Shown here: positions 32,101-42,651 of the stretch, piece after piece
How positions within the stretch are numbered: position 1 is the first letter of the stretch
Layout of the letters: every line of letters starts with the position of its first letter
Assembly: GCA_905220665.1 (NCBI GenBank)
Contig: CAJNAR010000145.1
Coordinates: 1,116,001 to 1,180,000 of the forward strand
Source: Albugo candida
Taxonomy: Eukaryota; Oomycota; Peronosporomycetes; Albuginales; Albuginaceae
Length of the DNA stretch: 64,000 nucleotides
Reading direction: 5' to 3'
Notes under the pieces: model-generated
Told to the model about the DNA's origin: nothing
Database searches by the model: none
Seen by the model: only the letters and a program-made list of their open reading frames with translations
Position numbers and translations under genes: made by a program

Positions 32101-35100
32101 ATGGCGTCGATCTGTTCCGAGCTTTTGCCACAAGAAACGTTGCCAACAGTGCTATCTGCACTCAACGTCCTATTCCGTCCTTCAAAGGAGCAAAATACGC
32201 CGCAACAGCGCGCATCCGCAGATGCGTACCTTCGCGCCTTTCAACACACTCCGTCCGCGTATCTCGTCGCCATCGAATTGCTTACATGTTACTTACCGGA
32301 ACAAAGCGACCCTACATACTCGTTTAATTCCGATTATGCGCCTGCTGTTTTCTTTGCAGCACAGACGATCGCCAATAAAGTACGAAGGCAACAACCATTC
32401 CCGCGCGAATTGCAATGGAATTTTCGACTTTGGCTTGAGCATATCTTAAAATGGATGAGTGTGGGATTCAACCAAAAGGCCCGTGTACCGAAAATGATAC
32501 AAACGCAACTGATATTGGCATTTGTCGCTTGTTTACTGCGTCTTCCTCAAAACGAACTCCAATCAAAAGAAAACACAGACGTGAATGTCTTTCAGTTTGC
32601 ACTCTGTAAACTCGAAAAAGCCTCGTTCACGCTCGACACGGTAGCTCGATTTCTCTCTATTTTCATCGAACAAGTTAACGCAATCCGCGAACACGCTTTA
32701 CGCGAACGCTTCATGCGCGATACCGAAGCATGGGTAATACCGGTATTGACACACCTTCTTCCTCAGGCGATGCAAAGTGCTATTGAAGAGTATGGAAGCG
32801 ATCCGACACACAGCCACGAGGTTCAAACGTGCGTTCTCAAAGCACTAAAGAGTTGGATTCGGTACTCGCGATTGGATTCCTCCGTTTTGACTCGAAATCC
32901 GCTTATTCAAGCGCTACTGCCATCCTTTTTACCTCAAGAACACTTATTTAACGTCAGCATCGACGTGGCTGGAGAATTGGTGGACCGGTACCATGATCTA
33001 CAGCACGATGTCCCATTTATTGCATGGATCCTTCCTCAGATTCTCGGGCTACGGACTCACTTCCATGACGCTATGAAGGAACAAGATGTCGATAAGGCGC
33101 TGGATCTATCTCGTTTATTCACTGAAACGGCTGATTGTCTTATTGGATTGTTACTTTGCGTTGAAGAAATGAGACAATGTGCCATTCTCGACCTCCTTTT
33201 GGACTGTATGGACTATGCAGAGACCGAAATTGTCGAGTTTATCATCCCATTCTGGATCGAGTTTTTAGGCGCGTTGCATGCGACTGACTCACAGGTGAAG
33301 CAAACGCTAATCACTAAATACAACTCCATTCTTTTGCGGCTGACCAATCTTTGCATGATCAACTTGCAATTTCAAGAGGAATTTCCACGACTTCCATTCG
33401 ACAAACAGCAGGACTTTAAGCAATACCGACACGATTTGGGCGATATCATGCGTGATTGCTCGACATTGGCTGGTGTGAATTCGGTTTTGGAGCATTGTAT
33501 GAAAGGCTTGGACGTGTTCAGTCTTCCGGTCGCACAACGGAAGTGGCAAGTTATTGAATCTCGGCTCTTTTGCATTCGATCCATTGCACGTCATGTGGAA
33601 GACTCTCCTGAAGCACTCGCGAATCCATTATTGCCGTTCGTCTTCGATCAATTCGATAAAATCGCCGATCATCCAGCGATACGATACACAGCATGCTTGA
33701 CGATTTCACGGTACGCAGCGTGGTTGTGCCAACGTCCGAGTACGTTGACACCTCAAGTCCAATTTCTGACGCAATCCATTTACAACAGCGCTCAAGATCC
33801 ATCGTACAAGGAATGGGAAGTAGCAAGTGCTGCAGCAACTGCAGTTCGGTCGATCGCCTCAGATGCGTGGTCGTTTCTTGGTCAAGATATCTTGCGTTTT
33901 TACTTGGAACTAGATCATCATCAAGTCATCCACGTAGCGAATCAAGTGCTCATCTTAGAGGGGATTTGTATCGGATTGCAGTCCATGTACGAGCCACTCA
34001 CAGATGTGAACGTGCATACGGTTATAGAGATTCTCAAAGTCATTGTGACGCCGACGTTGGAGCGATTATACGGCCTCTTGCAAGATCATTCTAATAGAAA
34101 CTCGACTGCAGTCATGGATGAGTTTCTTCGTCTGATTTGCTTGTACGACTATTTGGACTTTAAGAAACAGCACGACAAGCTTTCTCACGATCCTCTGGTG
34201 TGGCTGACGGAGAAAGTATGGCCGCTGTTTCATCAGTCACTGACACTTTTTGCTGGAAATGATGAGCTTGTGGAACGTATCTGTCGTTGTTATAAACGAA
34301 TTGTGCGGTCCTCTGAAGACCAGTTTGTGCGTTTCCTTCCCCAAATGGTCGAGAATTTGGTCAATTTCTACCGTTCGATCCCGAAATCGTCGTATTTGTA
34401 CGTTGGCAGTATGATCATCAAGCATTATCATCACTTGATACAAGATCCATCCAAAGAAAGCGAATTGAATCTACTGCTTGCCGGAATGCTATTCTCCTTT
34501 GCAGAATTGACAGCTCAAGCGTTTGGCCAGCTACAACAGCTCCAGCAATGCGCAGAGATTGTCGAAGAATTCTTCTTTCTCATGGAACGAGCCGTCCGAT
34601 GTGCTCCCACTATCGTCATTTCCATCCACACGCACCATCCATTCGCAGCTGTAAGCGATTTCCCAGTGACACTTATTGCAAGGTTGGTCGAATATGCGGC
34701 AACGGCGTTGCAAGTGCCACATCACAATATCAATAAAAGCGCGTTATCTTTTTTGGAAGCAATTTTGGAACTTTTTTCGAACGAAAATGGCACTCCGGAT
34801 ACATTGCAAATTGGAATCGGAAATGTATTTGTCGACCAAACGAGTCGATACACATTGGAACTCTGTCAGTTTTCTGGCTCTGTTCCCTGCAGCCACATCA
34901 AATTCATTGTACATCAGCTGACACGAGGCCTCACTATCGGTTCCATCGCTTCTTCGCGTGTGGATGCGGATTACGGATCGATTGCTGGTGCGCTTATTTA
35001 CATTGCGAAATGGAATGGAACTGCTTTGAGAGAATGGCTTCAGGAGTGGATGCGTCAATTTCTCGCAGTAACATCCTCCAACGCGATCGACTTGCATTCC

Positions 35101-35274
35101 AATTCGATTCATTCGACTCCAAACGCTTTATTATTTATTACGTCTGAAGAATTCGCAGAATTTGAACGAAATCTCTTCTCATCGGAAAATGAAAGAGCAT
35201 TTCGTCGTGCTGTTCGTCACTTTGGAAAGCTGTGTGCGTCGCGATATTCTGTTAATGCCGAACAAGACGATTGA
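32101..35274 (+). CDS. TNPO3: Transportin-3/importin-13 family nuclear transport receptor
   Basis: A single intronless frame of 1057 residues beginning at the first ATG. The N-terminus has the importin-beta-like layout (NTPQQRASADAYLRAFQHTPSA, then FFAAQTIANKVRR), followed by helical HEAT-type repeats throughout. The pattern of a first-helix LRAFQ..P.AY, FFAAQTI and later DFCRLSVNY-like helices fits the Mtr10/TNPO3/IPO13 group rather than exportins. By family it carries SR-rich splicing factors or similar cargo into the nucleus under Ran control. Subfamily placement is from memory of conserved blocks and is less certain than the family. The stop is 23 bp from the stop of the convergent downstream gene. 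Confidence 0.85.
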   Translation: MASICSELLPQETLPTVLSALNVLFRPSKEQNTPQQRASADAYLRAFQHTPSAYLVAIELLTCYLPEQSDPTYSFNSDYAPAVFFAAQTIANKVRRQQPFPRELQWNFRLWLEHILKWMSVGFNQKARVPKMIQTQLILAFVACLLRLPQNELQSKENTDVNVFQFALCKLEKASFTLDTVARFLSIFIEQVNAIREHALRERFMRDTEAWVIPVLTHLLPQAMQSAIEEYGSDPTHSHEVQTCVLKALKSWIRYSRLDSSVLTRNPLIQALLPSFLPQEHLFNVSIDVAGELVDRYHDLQHDVPFIAWILPQILGLRTHFHDAMKEQDVDKALDLSRLFTETADCLIGLLLCVEEMRQCAILDLLLDCMDYAETEIVEFIIPFWIEFLGALHATDSQVKQTLITKYNSILLRLTNLCMINLQFQEEFPRLPFDKQQDFKQYRHDLGDIMRDCSTLAGVNSVLEHCMKGLDVFSLPVAQRKWQVIESRLFCIRSIARHVEDSPEALANPLLPFVFDQFDKIADHPAIRYTACLTISRYAAWLCQRPSTLTPQVQFLTQSIYNSAQDPSYKEWEVASAAATAVRSIASDAWSFLGQDILRFYLELDHHQVIHVANQVLILEGICIGLQSMYEPLTDVNVHTVIEILKVIVTPTLERLYGLLQDHSNRNSTAVMDEFLRLICLYDYLDFKKQHDKLSHDPLVWLTEKVWPLFHQSLTLFAGNDELVERICRCYKRIVRSSEDQFVRFLPQMVENLVNFYRSIPKSSYLYVGSMIIKHYHHLIQDPSKESELNLLLAGMLFSFAELTAQAFGQLQQLQQCAEIVEEFFFLMERAVRCAPTIVISIHTHHPFAAVSDFPVTLIARLVEYAATALQVPHHNINKSALSFLEAILELFSNENGTPDTLQIGIGNVFVDQTSRYTLELCQFSGSVPCSHIKFIVHQLTRGLTIGSIASSRVDADYGSIAGALIYIAKWNGTALREWLQEWMRQFLAVTSSNAIDLHSNSIHSTPNALLFITSEEFAEFERNLFSSENERAFRRAVRHFGKLCASRYSVNAEQDD

Positions 35275-35297
35275 ATGGCTGTTTGAAGCAATATCTC

Positions 35298-36670
35298 TCA
35301 CTTTTTGGATTCCACATCCTCGACATTCCAACAACTCGCAAAGGTTCCAGGCGGAAGCACCAATTTCCGACGTGTTTGATGACTTCCTTCCTCGTGAATT
35401 CTCTCCAATAATAGCCTGAATTCCTCAACTTCGCGATCCAATTCCGTCCCAATTCCATCCGAAAAAGAGCATTCAAATTGCGTTTTCTCATGTTGAGAAG
35501 CATCCAATTCCGATCGATCCGTTCCCTGACTCTTCTTCCTCTTCTTTTTCTTCTTCCGTGCAGGTTTGGACGGTAGTGGACGATCTATTCTTCCTTCCTC
35601 ACGCAACAATTCCGCTTGAGCGGCTAAAGAGTGTCGAATTGCTTCATGATACGCCATTTCCAACTGAAAGAACAATTCCTCAGCGATGAACGACACATTC
35701 GAAGATGACAAACCTTTTCACGGAATTGCACAGCCAAAAGATCCAAAAGATATTCCTGAGCCGATCGTGGAGTGCTGGCGCCTGGACAATCGATACTATC
35801 GCCTCCGTCGTAGTAGTAATCGTCGTCATATAATCGCGAAGGCACACCGATTGGGATCTCATTACTTCGTAACAATGGCATCAAATACTCAAATTGCTCG
35901 CCACAACGCACCAAATCGTCCATCAAGTCGGCATGCTCATCGACGAGAAGAATGTATCTCTCTTCATTTTGAAGCAATCGAAGCAATTCATCCTCACAAT
36001 TCGACTCGATACACGGGAATTCTCGAAGAATGGATGTCTCATTATGATTGTGATGGAGAAGTGGAGCATCTGTGGACGAAAACGCTTCCGTTTGCTTTTC
36101 TTCCGACTGGAAATGCTGGCATGAATGCTCTGTTCCACTCGATATCTGTGCCTCTGGATCGTGTTCTTCCATGTCGAAATCCTCATCGTCTTCCTCTTCA
36201 CTGTCCATGAATGGAGGGATCACCGTAAACACATCGAGCAAAGATCGCTTCCGTGGCGCTCGTCGACGCTCAAAGTCTTCCCATTCGGCAATTACGTTCT
36301 CATGACACTCGAAACACAAATGCTGACGGATTAAAAACTGATCCAACGCTTTTAAAAACACGTGGCGATGGATACGGAGAAGACAGCGTTTGGAATCCAT
36401 CGGCAGGTCTTTCCAATAATTCATCAGCTCGTCACTGGTGCACAATTCGCGTAAAGGCTTTGGAATAGACGACGCGGAAGCTAAACTTTTGGATCGATTT
36501 CGGAGATGATATTGGATAAAAGTCGTCATTGTAGCACGTCGATTGATCGGACAAGGCGATGTAGAAGAGGTTTTCCGTCGATGGCGTTCGTGGGGAGGCA
36601 GTATGGCTGTCTCTGCATCCATTTCGACGCCTGCATGGATCGATTCCGCTCGATCCAATGAAGCGCGCAT
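35298..36670 (-). CDS. GGNBP2-like protein (tentative)
   Basis: Two exons (35714-36670, 35298-35663; intron 50 nt) give 440 residues. The only stretch that recalls a known family is about residues 75-120, where a W..LP...R..LLRI..HVFLKAL..FL block is followed by RQHLCFECHENV; gametogenetin-binding protein 2 has the same spacing (WELM..R..VLID..LLETLETYL..HRFCTDCKNKV). A second conserved-looking block is LLDLLAVQFREK. Between them lies an acidic patch (SEEEDDEDFDMEEHDPE), and the C-terminus has a KKKKKRKK tract that may direct it to the nucleus. Function is not established. Further 5' coding sequence between 36671 and 36840 is possible, since an adjoining frame is open there, but I could not join it. 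Confidence 0.6.
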
Positions 36671-36906
36671 TTGCGTCTCTGTGGAGAATGTGAGGATTCG
36701 GCCTGATGTATGAAGAAAGGGTACGCCAGGATGTGGTCATACACGCGAAAGAACGATTCAAATTCGCTTTGTTTTGTTCCAGCTGTCAGCGAAAGAAAAT
36801 GATTGACTCTTCTTTGCGCAAAAAACAAGAGACGCACGTCTTCTTGGACCTTTGCAGTTAAGGGGTAGATAAATGGATATAACGAGATATAAGAATTCAG
36901 TTAAGA

Positions 36907-37788
36907 TTATTTGACGTTAGGAACGCGAATGCGATCGCGGGACATTCGCAAGCGATGGAATTGAGACCCTTTACGATCGCCAAAGTGCTGAAAACTGTCC
37001 ATTTTGGAGGAGAATGTTGCGATCATACGAATTGATTTTTTGTCGTATTTTTTACCTGTAATTCGCTTGTACGCTACGGATTTCGCGTGCATGCGATCCT
37101 CTTCTGTAACATCGAGTATTGGGATACTTAAACCCAATCGATCGGCCGTCGCTTCTTTTTTCTTTATTTCTCGCTTCTTTGCACGAAATGCTCGTCGTAA
37201 TGCGGCGTTAGAGCTGTAATCATCTTGGAATTGAGCGTCCTGAATCGCGATCACTGCTTGTAATCCCTTACTTCGCTGTTTGGCTCGATCGCGATCGACT
37301 TGTTCATGCTCTAATTTGTAAAAGAAAGGGTCTTCCACGAGTTTAGCACGCACTGTTGGATCCTCGACACGCTCCACACCCATTTCAGCGATCGCTGATG
37401 CCTCCAGAGAATCCATTTGTTCATGCTTCCGCACTCCGCTCACCATACGATAGTCGCGTGCCGCCGGATCCGTCTCAATCACCATTTCACATTGACAATT
37501 AGCACATTTTAGCCTGAATTCGTATATCTTCGTACTGAAATAATCACCAACATGCCGCTTTTTCGCATTATATCGTACGCCGCGACCAATATGCTCCTCA
37601 CAATGTGTGCACCACACGTGGAATGGCATTTCAAAACGCACAACGAGAACGCCATCTGTTTGTAAATCCTTTGCACGTTTCCCTAAAGGATGTGATTTGT
37701 GATATTTGTTGACGCTTTGATGCTTTTTTGGATCAAAATCTTTGGGATAATAGTAATTATCGGCGCGTGCTGCTGCAAGACTCGACAT
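36907..37788 (-). CDS. YJU2B: CWC16/YJU2B (CCDC130)-type splicing factor
   Basis: An intronless 293-residue frame. It starts MSSLAAARADNYYYPKDFDP, with the typical CWC16 opening, and contains two zinc-binding CxxC pairs (FHVWCTHCEEHIGRGVRYNAKK and LKCANCQCEMVIETDP). The LEASAIAEMGVERVEDP stretch and a C-terminal basic coiled coil are family features. Yju2-family proteins join the spliceosome around the first catalytic step. The CCDC130 (YJU2B) branch rather than YJU2 itself is suggested by ARADNYYYPKDFDPKKH. The neighbour DRC3 ends 66 bp from its start. Confidence 0.93.
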   Translation of the reverse strand: MSSLAAARADNYYYPKDFDPKKHQSVNKYHKSHPLGKRAKDLQTDGVLVVRFEMPFHVWCTHCEEHIGRGVRYNAKKRHVGDYFSTKIYEFRLKCANCQCEMVIETDPAARDYRMVSGVRKHEQMDSLEASAIAEMGVERVEDPTVRAKLVEDPFFYKLEHEQVDRDRAKQRSKGLQAVIAIQDAQFQDDYSSNAALRRAFRAKKREIKKKEATADRLGLSIPILDVTEEDRMHAKSVAYKRITGKKYDKKSIRMIATFSSKMDSFQHFGDRKGSQFHRLRMSRDRIRVPNVK

Positions 37789-37854
37789 CCTTACAATCGC
37801 GTTTTAACCAATTATATATAGTGATTATGTAAATCAACCAATCAAAAACTACTT

Positions 37855-39684
37855 TCAGCCATCCAATTCGTCCTCTAAATGCTTTAATTCCTCGCACAAA
37901 TGAACGACTTGTTCGGCATTCTTTACCTTGATATTGATGATCTCCAACACTCGAGATCGGTTGCGATTCCATTCTTCTTCTCTTGTAGTCCTTATCACGT
38001 TCTCATTCTTTGCGCTATTCTGCTCGCGGAGTAAATCTTCTTGCGCTAATAGCTTCCCAATTCGAACTTCATGGGAGCCATTAATCGCACTTGTGAGGGC
38101 GTCGCGTTCCGTCAGAATCGCGTGACATTCTTCCGACAGATAGTCGTCGTCCTCTGCGTCCTCATACGTAATCCGCTCCAGCAAATTCGCAGCTAATTGG
38201 CACACACTTTCGTAAAAAACATTCTCATGCTCTTCGATCGCGCGGAAATGATCTGTTGTGATCGTCCGAACATCGACACTAATATCGTCCACACCACTTT
38301 CCAGATTGGCAAGTAATTCATGCGATGCTTCCACAATATCGGACTCGATGCCCATCAATTCACAATGGAGCTCTTCGATCATTTTCTCGGCTTGCTGAAC
38401 GTCCTGAAAACTGGCAACAATAAGAGATTGGAGATTGGATGAAGAGGATGCTTCTGGAAATTTGGAATGGAAGCTGCTCTTTTCAGTAAGTTGGGTTTGA
38501 GCGGTCTGAATTGTGCTTTGCGTTTGCTTCAGTATCCGTTTCACTTTGGAAGTGTAGAGATCACAAGATGCTATACTTTTCTGCTGGGCGTTGACGGTCA
38601 ATTGAGTCATTGTGGTCTTAAAATCTTGGACTTTGTGCAGTAATTGTCGATGTTTATCGAGTAATACACTTTTCACATTATCTGTGACGATTTTGGCTTT
38701 ATCCAGGAAATCATCCATCAAGTTTCGAAGGCCTGGAAGCGCACAAAGCTTTTCTATTTCTGCGTCTTCTTTGAACATGTCACTCACAAGCGTCTGATCC
38801 ATGATGAAATGCTTAATCGATGGAAGTAGGAGAGGAATAGCTGTACCTCCAAAATAGTGATATTCGCCTCACGTAAAAGGACATAATACGTCTGTTCTTC
38901 GACTTCTTTCGCTCGAGCAGCTTCATCAATGGCTTTCACTTCACGCATTTCTTCCAACTCGTCCATGTACTGGTCCCGAGCTTGTGAGATCTCATTGTCT
39001 TCTATCAGAATGTAGTCGAGATATTGTAATTTTTCCAAATGGGCCAACACATAACTACAAAGACCGCTTAGTGCGATTCTCAATGATTCTCTCGAGGTAC
39101 AGTACGGGCGATATTCCGGATCCTGGCACAAAGGATTTCCACTCAGATTAAGAACACGGAGATTATCCAAGCATCGGAGGTATAAGAGTCCTTCGGTTGC
39201 AGCCAATGCGTTATTCCCAATAGAAAACACCTAGATCGGTAATGAGAAGCCATCCTCACGTCAGGTACGAACCAACCTGAAGCTTTTGTAGCGTTTCCAG
39301 ATTTTCCAGCCTGGTGATTTGGTTGTTGAAAAGACTCAAGTCCGTGAGATTCACTAGTGTCTCGAGCCCTTGGATGCTTGCGATATTGTTGAATGAGAGA
39401 TCAAGCCATTGCAGCCGGGTCAGATGTCGAATACCGTGAATCTCTTGTATGATATTGTTATCGAGCTGAAGGCGAATCAGATTGGAAAATGGGCCAAGAT
39501 TATCGATTTTAGCAATCTTTTGGAATGAAAGCGATAGCGATTGCAATTTATTAAAGTCAATCTTCTGCACTGACTCATGGATGGCGTCCGAATTGACCGG
39601 ATCCGCATCCGCGAGAACGAGTTTTTGGATGAGCTCATCGTGAATGACGGCAATTTCTTGGTGCCGGACACCCAACCGATGCAT
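37855..39684 (-). CDS. DRC3: Dynein regulatory complex subunit 3 (DRC3/LRRC48)
   Basis: Exons 39277-39684, 38847-39230 and 37855-38793 give 576 residues. Leucine-rich repeats of the SDS22 type cover about residues 40-190 (IAKIDNLGPFSNLIRLQLDN, WLDLSFNNIASIQGLETLVN, LSLFNNQITRLENLETLQKL). A LRR cap with LDYILIEDNE and a long helical coiled-coil tail follow, including INGSHEVRIGKLLAQED, which mirrors the conserved GASHDIHLLKID..ED of DRC3. DRC3 is part of the nexin-dynein regulatory complex on motile axonemes. The second intron could end at either of two in-frame acceptors 18 nt apart; the 53-nt version fits the intron size here better than the 35-nt version. Confidence 0.93.
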
Positions 39685-39813
39685 TTTGTTGCTATGAGTT
39701 TTTTTTGGACATCAGGTGTCGCTTCGAGGTCATGAAGCAGCTCATGACGCACACGGAAGGCGTTCTCAGACTAGGTCGTTCCTGTAATCAGATACTCAGA
39801 GCTGATTCTAAGA

Positions 39814-41304
39814 ATGTCTACGAAATTTGAAGAATTTGCACATCATGTCGTTCAGTCTGCTTCTGTTGACGAATTTTCCGCATTTCAGAAGGAGAGCAAG
39901 CCTGACTACAATCTTCCAAACAATAAAGGATGGACGATTCTGATGAGTGCATGTGCTTACGGTGTGTAGTTTCATCTCCTTCATTGGCAGTTTAGTGATA
40001 GTGGCGCATCTGTAGAGCGAGATGACCTAGTCGGCTTGATAATCGACAAAACTGAGAATATTGGAGCCTGCACCGTACTGAATCGTACCCACGTCTTGCA
40101 TCTCGCTTGCATTAGTAAAAATGTTTGTCATGTTCACGGCCGAAAATCTCGCGATAATGCTCACTTTGTATAGCCAAAATTACTGCAGGAACTTGCAAGT
40201 TGTCCGGAACGTCGTGAAAAACTCGCTCGTCTTGTAAATCAACCCAATGCCCATGGTGATACACGTACGTGTCTTCCCCTTTCTAGCAGCAAGAAAATCT
40301 CACACAATTGCTCAGCATTAATGATGGCCTGTGTGGCCAAAAACCTGGACGCTTGTGTGATTTTATGGAGCCTTGGAGCTGATTGCAGTCTGAAAAACAA
40401 GAATGGAATGACGGCTTTGATGTGTGCTGCTCGAGTACAAGATAGCAATGACCAACACTCTGCTGTGAGTGTGTCGATTGTAAAAGGTTTGCTGGAGCGA
40501 TTAGAAGCTGAAGATATACATTGTGTGGATGTCTTGAAACGGAATACAGCACTTCATATTGCAGTGCAAAGTGGGAATAAAGGCGGGGTGAAAGAGCTTG
40601 TGAAAGCCCCTGGAAAAAGTCTTCATGTGTACAATATGGATGGGTACACAGCCTACGCGTTGGCACAGCACATCAAGGCATCAGAGGAAGTGATTCAAAT
40701 TTTGTGTGAGCACAGTGAGATGAAATTGGCGCCGTTGGACTTGAGTGAAGCGGAATGTGTCTTGCAATCCAAGAAAAAAGATGGAAAGCGAAAGTCTAAA
40801 ACGAAGCGAAAACAGCTGAAAAACCGAAAGGATAATGCACAAATCCAAAAGGATGATCCTTTCCCTTATGTGAATCACTCTGAAAGCGTGCTAGCGGCTG
40901 TGGAAAAGTGTAATCAGGAACCTCGCATGCCCGTCGAATGCCAGGAAGCCATAGGACTGATCGACAGTGGGTTTACGGATGTGAAAGATGGCTCTGATTA
41001 TATTTATGACCAGTTGAATGCTTTTTTTCATTATTTGAACCCGCTCGCGCAAGAAATCGCGGTCAATGTCGACGCGTTTGTGGTATCGTGCCCGCGACCC
41101 ATTTTGCCTGAACCGGATTTAGATCGAAATATTGAGGAGATCCTGTCTTCATTGAGTATATCTCAGATAGAGACACTAGAGAATGCTCATTTGAGCGCAT
41201 ATAACGCGCTGAACGAGCGGAAACAGCTCAAAATGCGCGTGCTAGAGGCACAGCGTGTTGAAGAGAAACTTGCTCTACAGAAGATTTTGACAATACAAAA
41301 TTAG
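39814..41304 (+). CDS. Ankyrin-repeat protein
   Basis: Three exons (39814-39961, 40016-40122, 40174-41304) give 461 residues. Ankyrin repeats are seen at NNKGWTILMSACAYG, CSALMMACVAKNLDACVIL, GMTALMCAARV and NTALHIAVQSGNKGGVKEL, covering about residues 30-240. A lysine-rich linker (KKKDGKRKSKTKRKQLKN) and a C-terminal helical region of about 180 residues with no recognised domain follow. It lies head to head with DRC3, with 129 bp between start codons, so co-regulation is conceivable. Binding partners cannot be inferred. Confidence 0.85.
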
Positions 41305-41375
41305 TTTAACATTCGCGCAACATTGAATGCATACGTGCAACATCGGATGGTTTCGCGGTCAATTGCGCGCAAATA

Positions 41376-41912
41376 ATGACGGAAAGAAATGTGAAATTAA
41401 GTTCTACTTCAACCTTATCACCTCTGATTTGTAAGATTCAGCTGAGAGAGAAATGCATACAACGGATTCATGCGAACAGAAAGGATACATTGCGGAGAGC
41501 GCGACGTTTAGACGGAGAAATGGCTGCGAACGGACGAGATAACACGCAGAATGAGCACATATCGAGTCAGTTGCAGCGAGACAGCGCGTCTTTACATCAA
41601 CAGCATTATATCTCTGCGCAGAATCAATCTGACGTGAAAAGTACACGTCAGAAGAAGCCCCAAGTCGTTGAAAGATGTCCGCTGCAACTTGAAGACTTGA
41701 TGGAAACGGGAAAGCTTTCTGACGCAGAGTATTGGGACATTGTTCACTCGTTGGAAGAAGAAATCTTAAATGACGCCAACGAATTAGAGCGTTACCATTT
41801 TCAAAGTGGCGAAGACGAAATCTTGGCGGAAGAAATGATGCGTTTTGAAGGGGACTCGTTGGCTGCACTGTTACAGAACATTGACATCGATGTGGAGAGC
41901 ATTAATAAGTGA
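41376..41912 (+). CDS. RPA-interacting-protein (RPAIN)-like N-terminal protein (tentative)
   Basis: An open frame of 178 residues from the first ATG. The region IQLREKCIQRIHANRKDTLRRARR resembles the RPAIN N-terminal helix (R.RC..R.....R..L...R), and a later acidic helix (YWDIVHSLEEEILNDANELERY) resembles the RPAIN middle region. The C-terminal zinc finger of RPAIN is absent here and not found downstream before the next gene. RPAIN carries replication protein A into the nucleus. The match is short, so this name is a suggestion only. Codon use and the ATTTT/AATAAA-rich end just downstream support a real gene. Confidence 0.55.
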   Translation: MTERNVKLSSTSTLSPLICKIQLREKCIQRIHANRKDTLRRARRLDGEMAANGRDNTQNEHISSQLQRDSASLHQQHYISAQNQSDVKSTRQKKPQVVERCPLQLEDLMETGKLSDAEYWDIVHSLEEEILNDANELERYHFQSGEDEILAEEMMRFEGDSLAALLQNIDIDVESINK

Positions 41913-41941
41913 AAGCAAATTATAATTTTGTTAAAATAAAA

Positions 41942-42588
41942 TCATATTGAAGGGAGGAAATGAGCTGTCATCAGTGAAGCGATAAAGAAGAGAGATAAAA
42001 CAGCTGGAGTTAAAACGCCCCAAACCGGCCAAAACGCACAATGAAAGCAAAAGGAAGCACTGAACCCGGCCATTGTCGCTGTTGGAATCATTCGCGGGCA
42101 ATACACGCTCCATTCTAATCGGATCTTCTGTACGTATGGCAGCCAAATCGCTAAATAACATGTTATGCAAGCATAAAGTCCCGATAGAAGTACCGCAACA
42201 TGAAAGAAGCCTCTACATTCATTCAATCAGCTCTGAACGCAGTACGGGCGCATACATTAACTCACGTGCGGACGCGAGTATCGTAAAATATCACATGGAC
42301 AATATCCAGATAACGTGCTGCAATTATTGCTGCCACTATCCATAAGAGCGCATGCAATTTTGTGCTGTATAACTCTGCTCGTTGCGATCTTGATCGTGCA
42401 TGCGCTTTCTTCGCTGTGCTCTCATCGCGTTCCTCGCTTGGATACTGTACTTCACTCAACAATTCGGATTCCTCGGAGTCGTTATCGAAGCTGCAAGACC
42501 CGTGCTCCAGTGCCAGCAGCGAAGAGGAAACGGATTCTTCATCAATCACTGCCGTAATTCGCGGATTCGAGCGAGTTCTTGCGGTCAT
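41942..42588 (-). CDS. TMEM128: TMEM128-like four-helix membrane protein
   Basis: Two exons (42266-42588, 41942-42212; intron 53 nt) give 197 residues. A polar, Ser/Glu-rich leader of about 75 residues precedes four hydrophobic helices. KLHALLWIVAAIIAARYLDI, the WSVYCPRMIPTATMAGFSAS loop-and-helix and FHCAFWPVWGVLTPAVLSLF line up with TMEM128 (its P.LIPIT, IALWHVWSFFTPLLLF). TMEM128 is an ER-type membrane protein of unknown activity. The stop faces the upstream RPAIN-like gene tail to tail, 29 bp apart. Confidence 0.82.
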
Positions 42589-42651
42589 TTCAGAATCAGA
42601 AAAGAATCAGACACAGGATCAGAACGGGATGGAATTTAGGAAAGAATCAGA

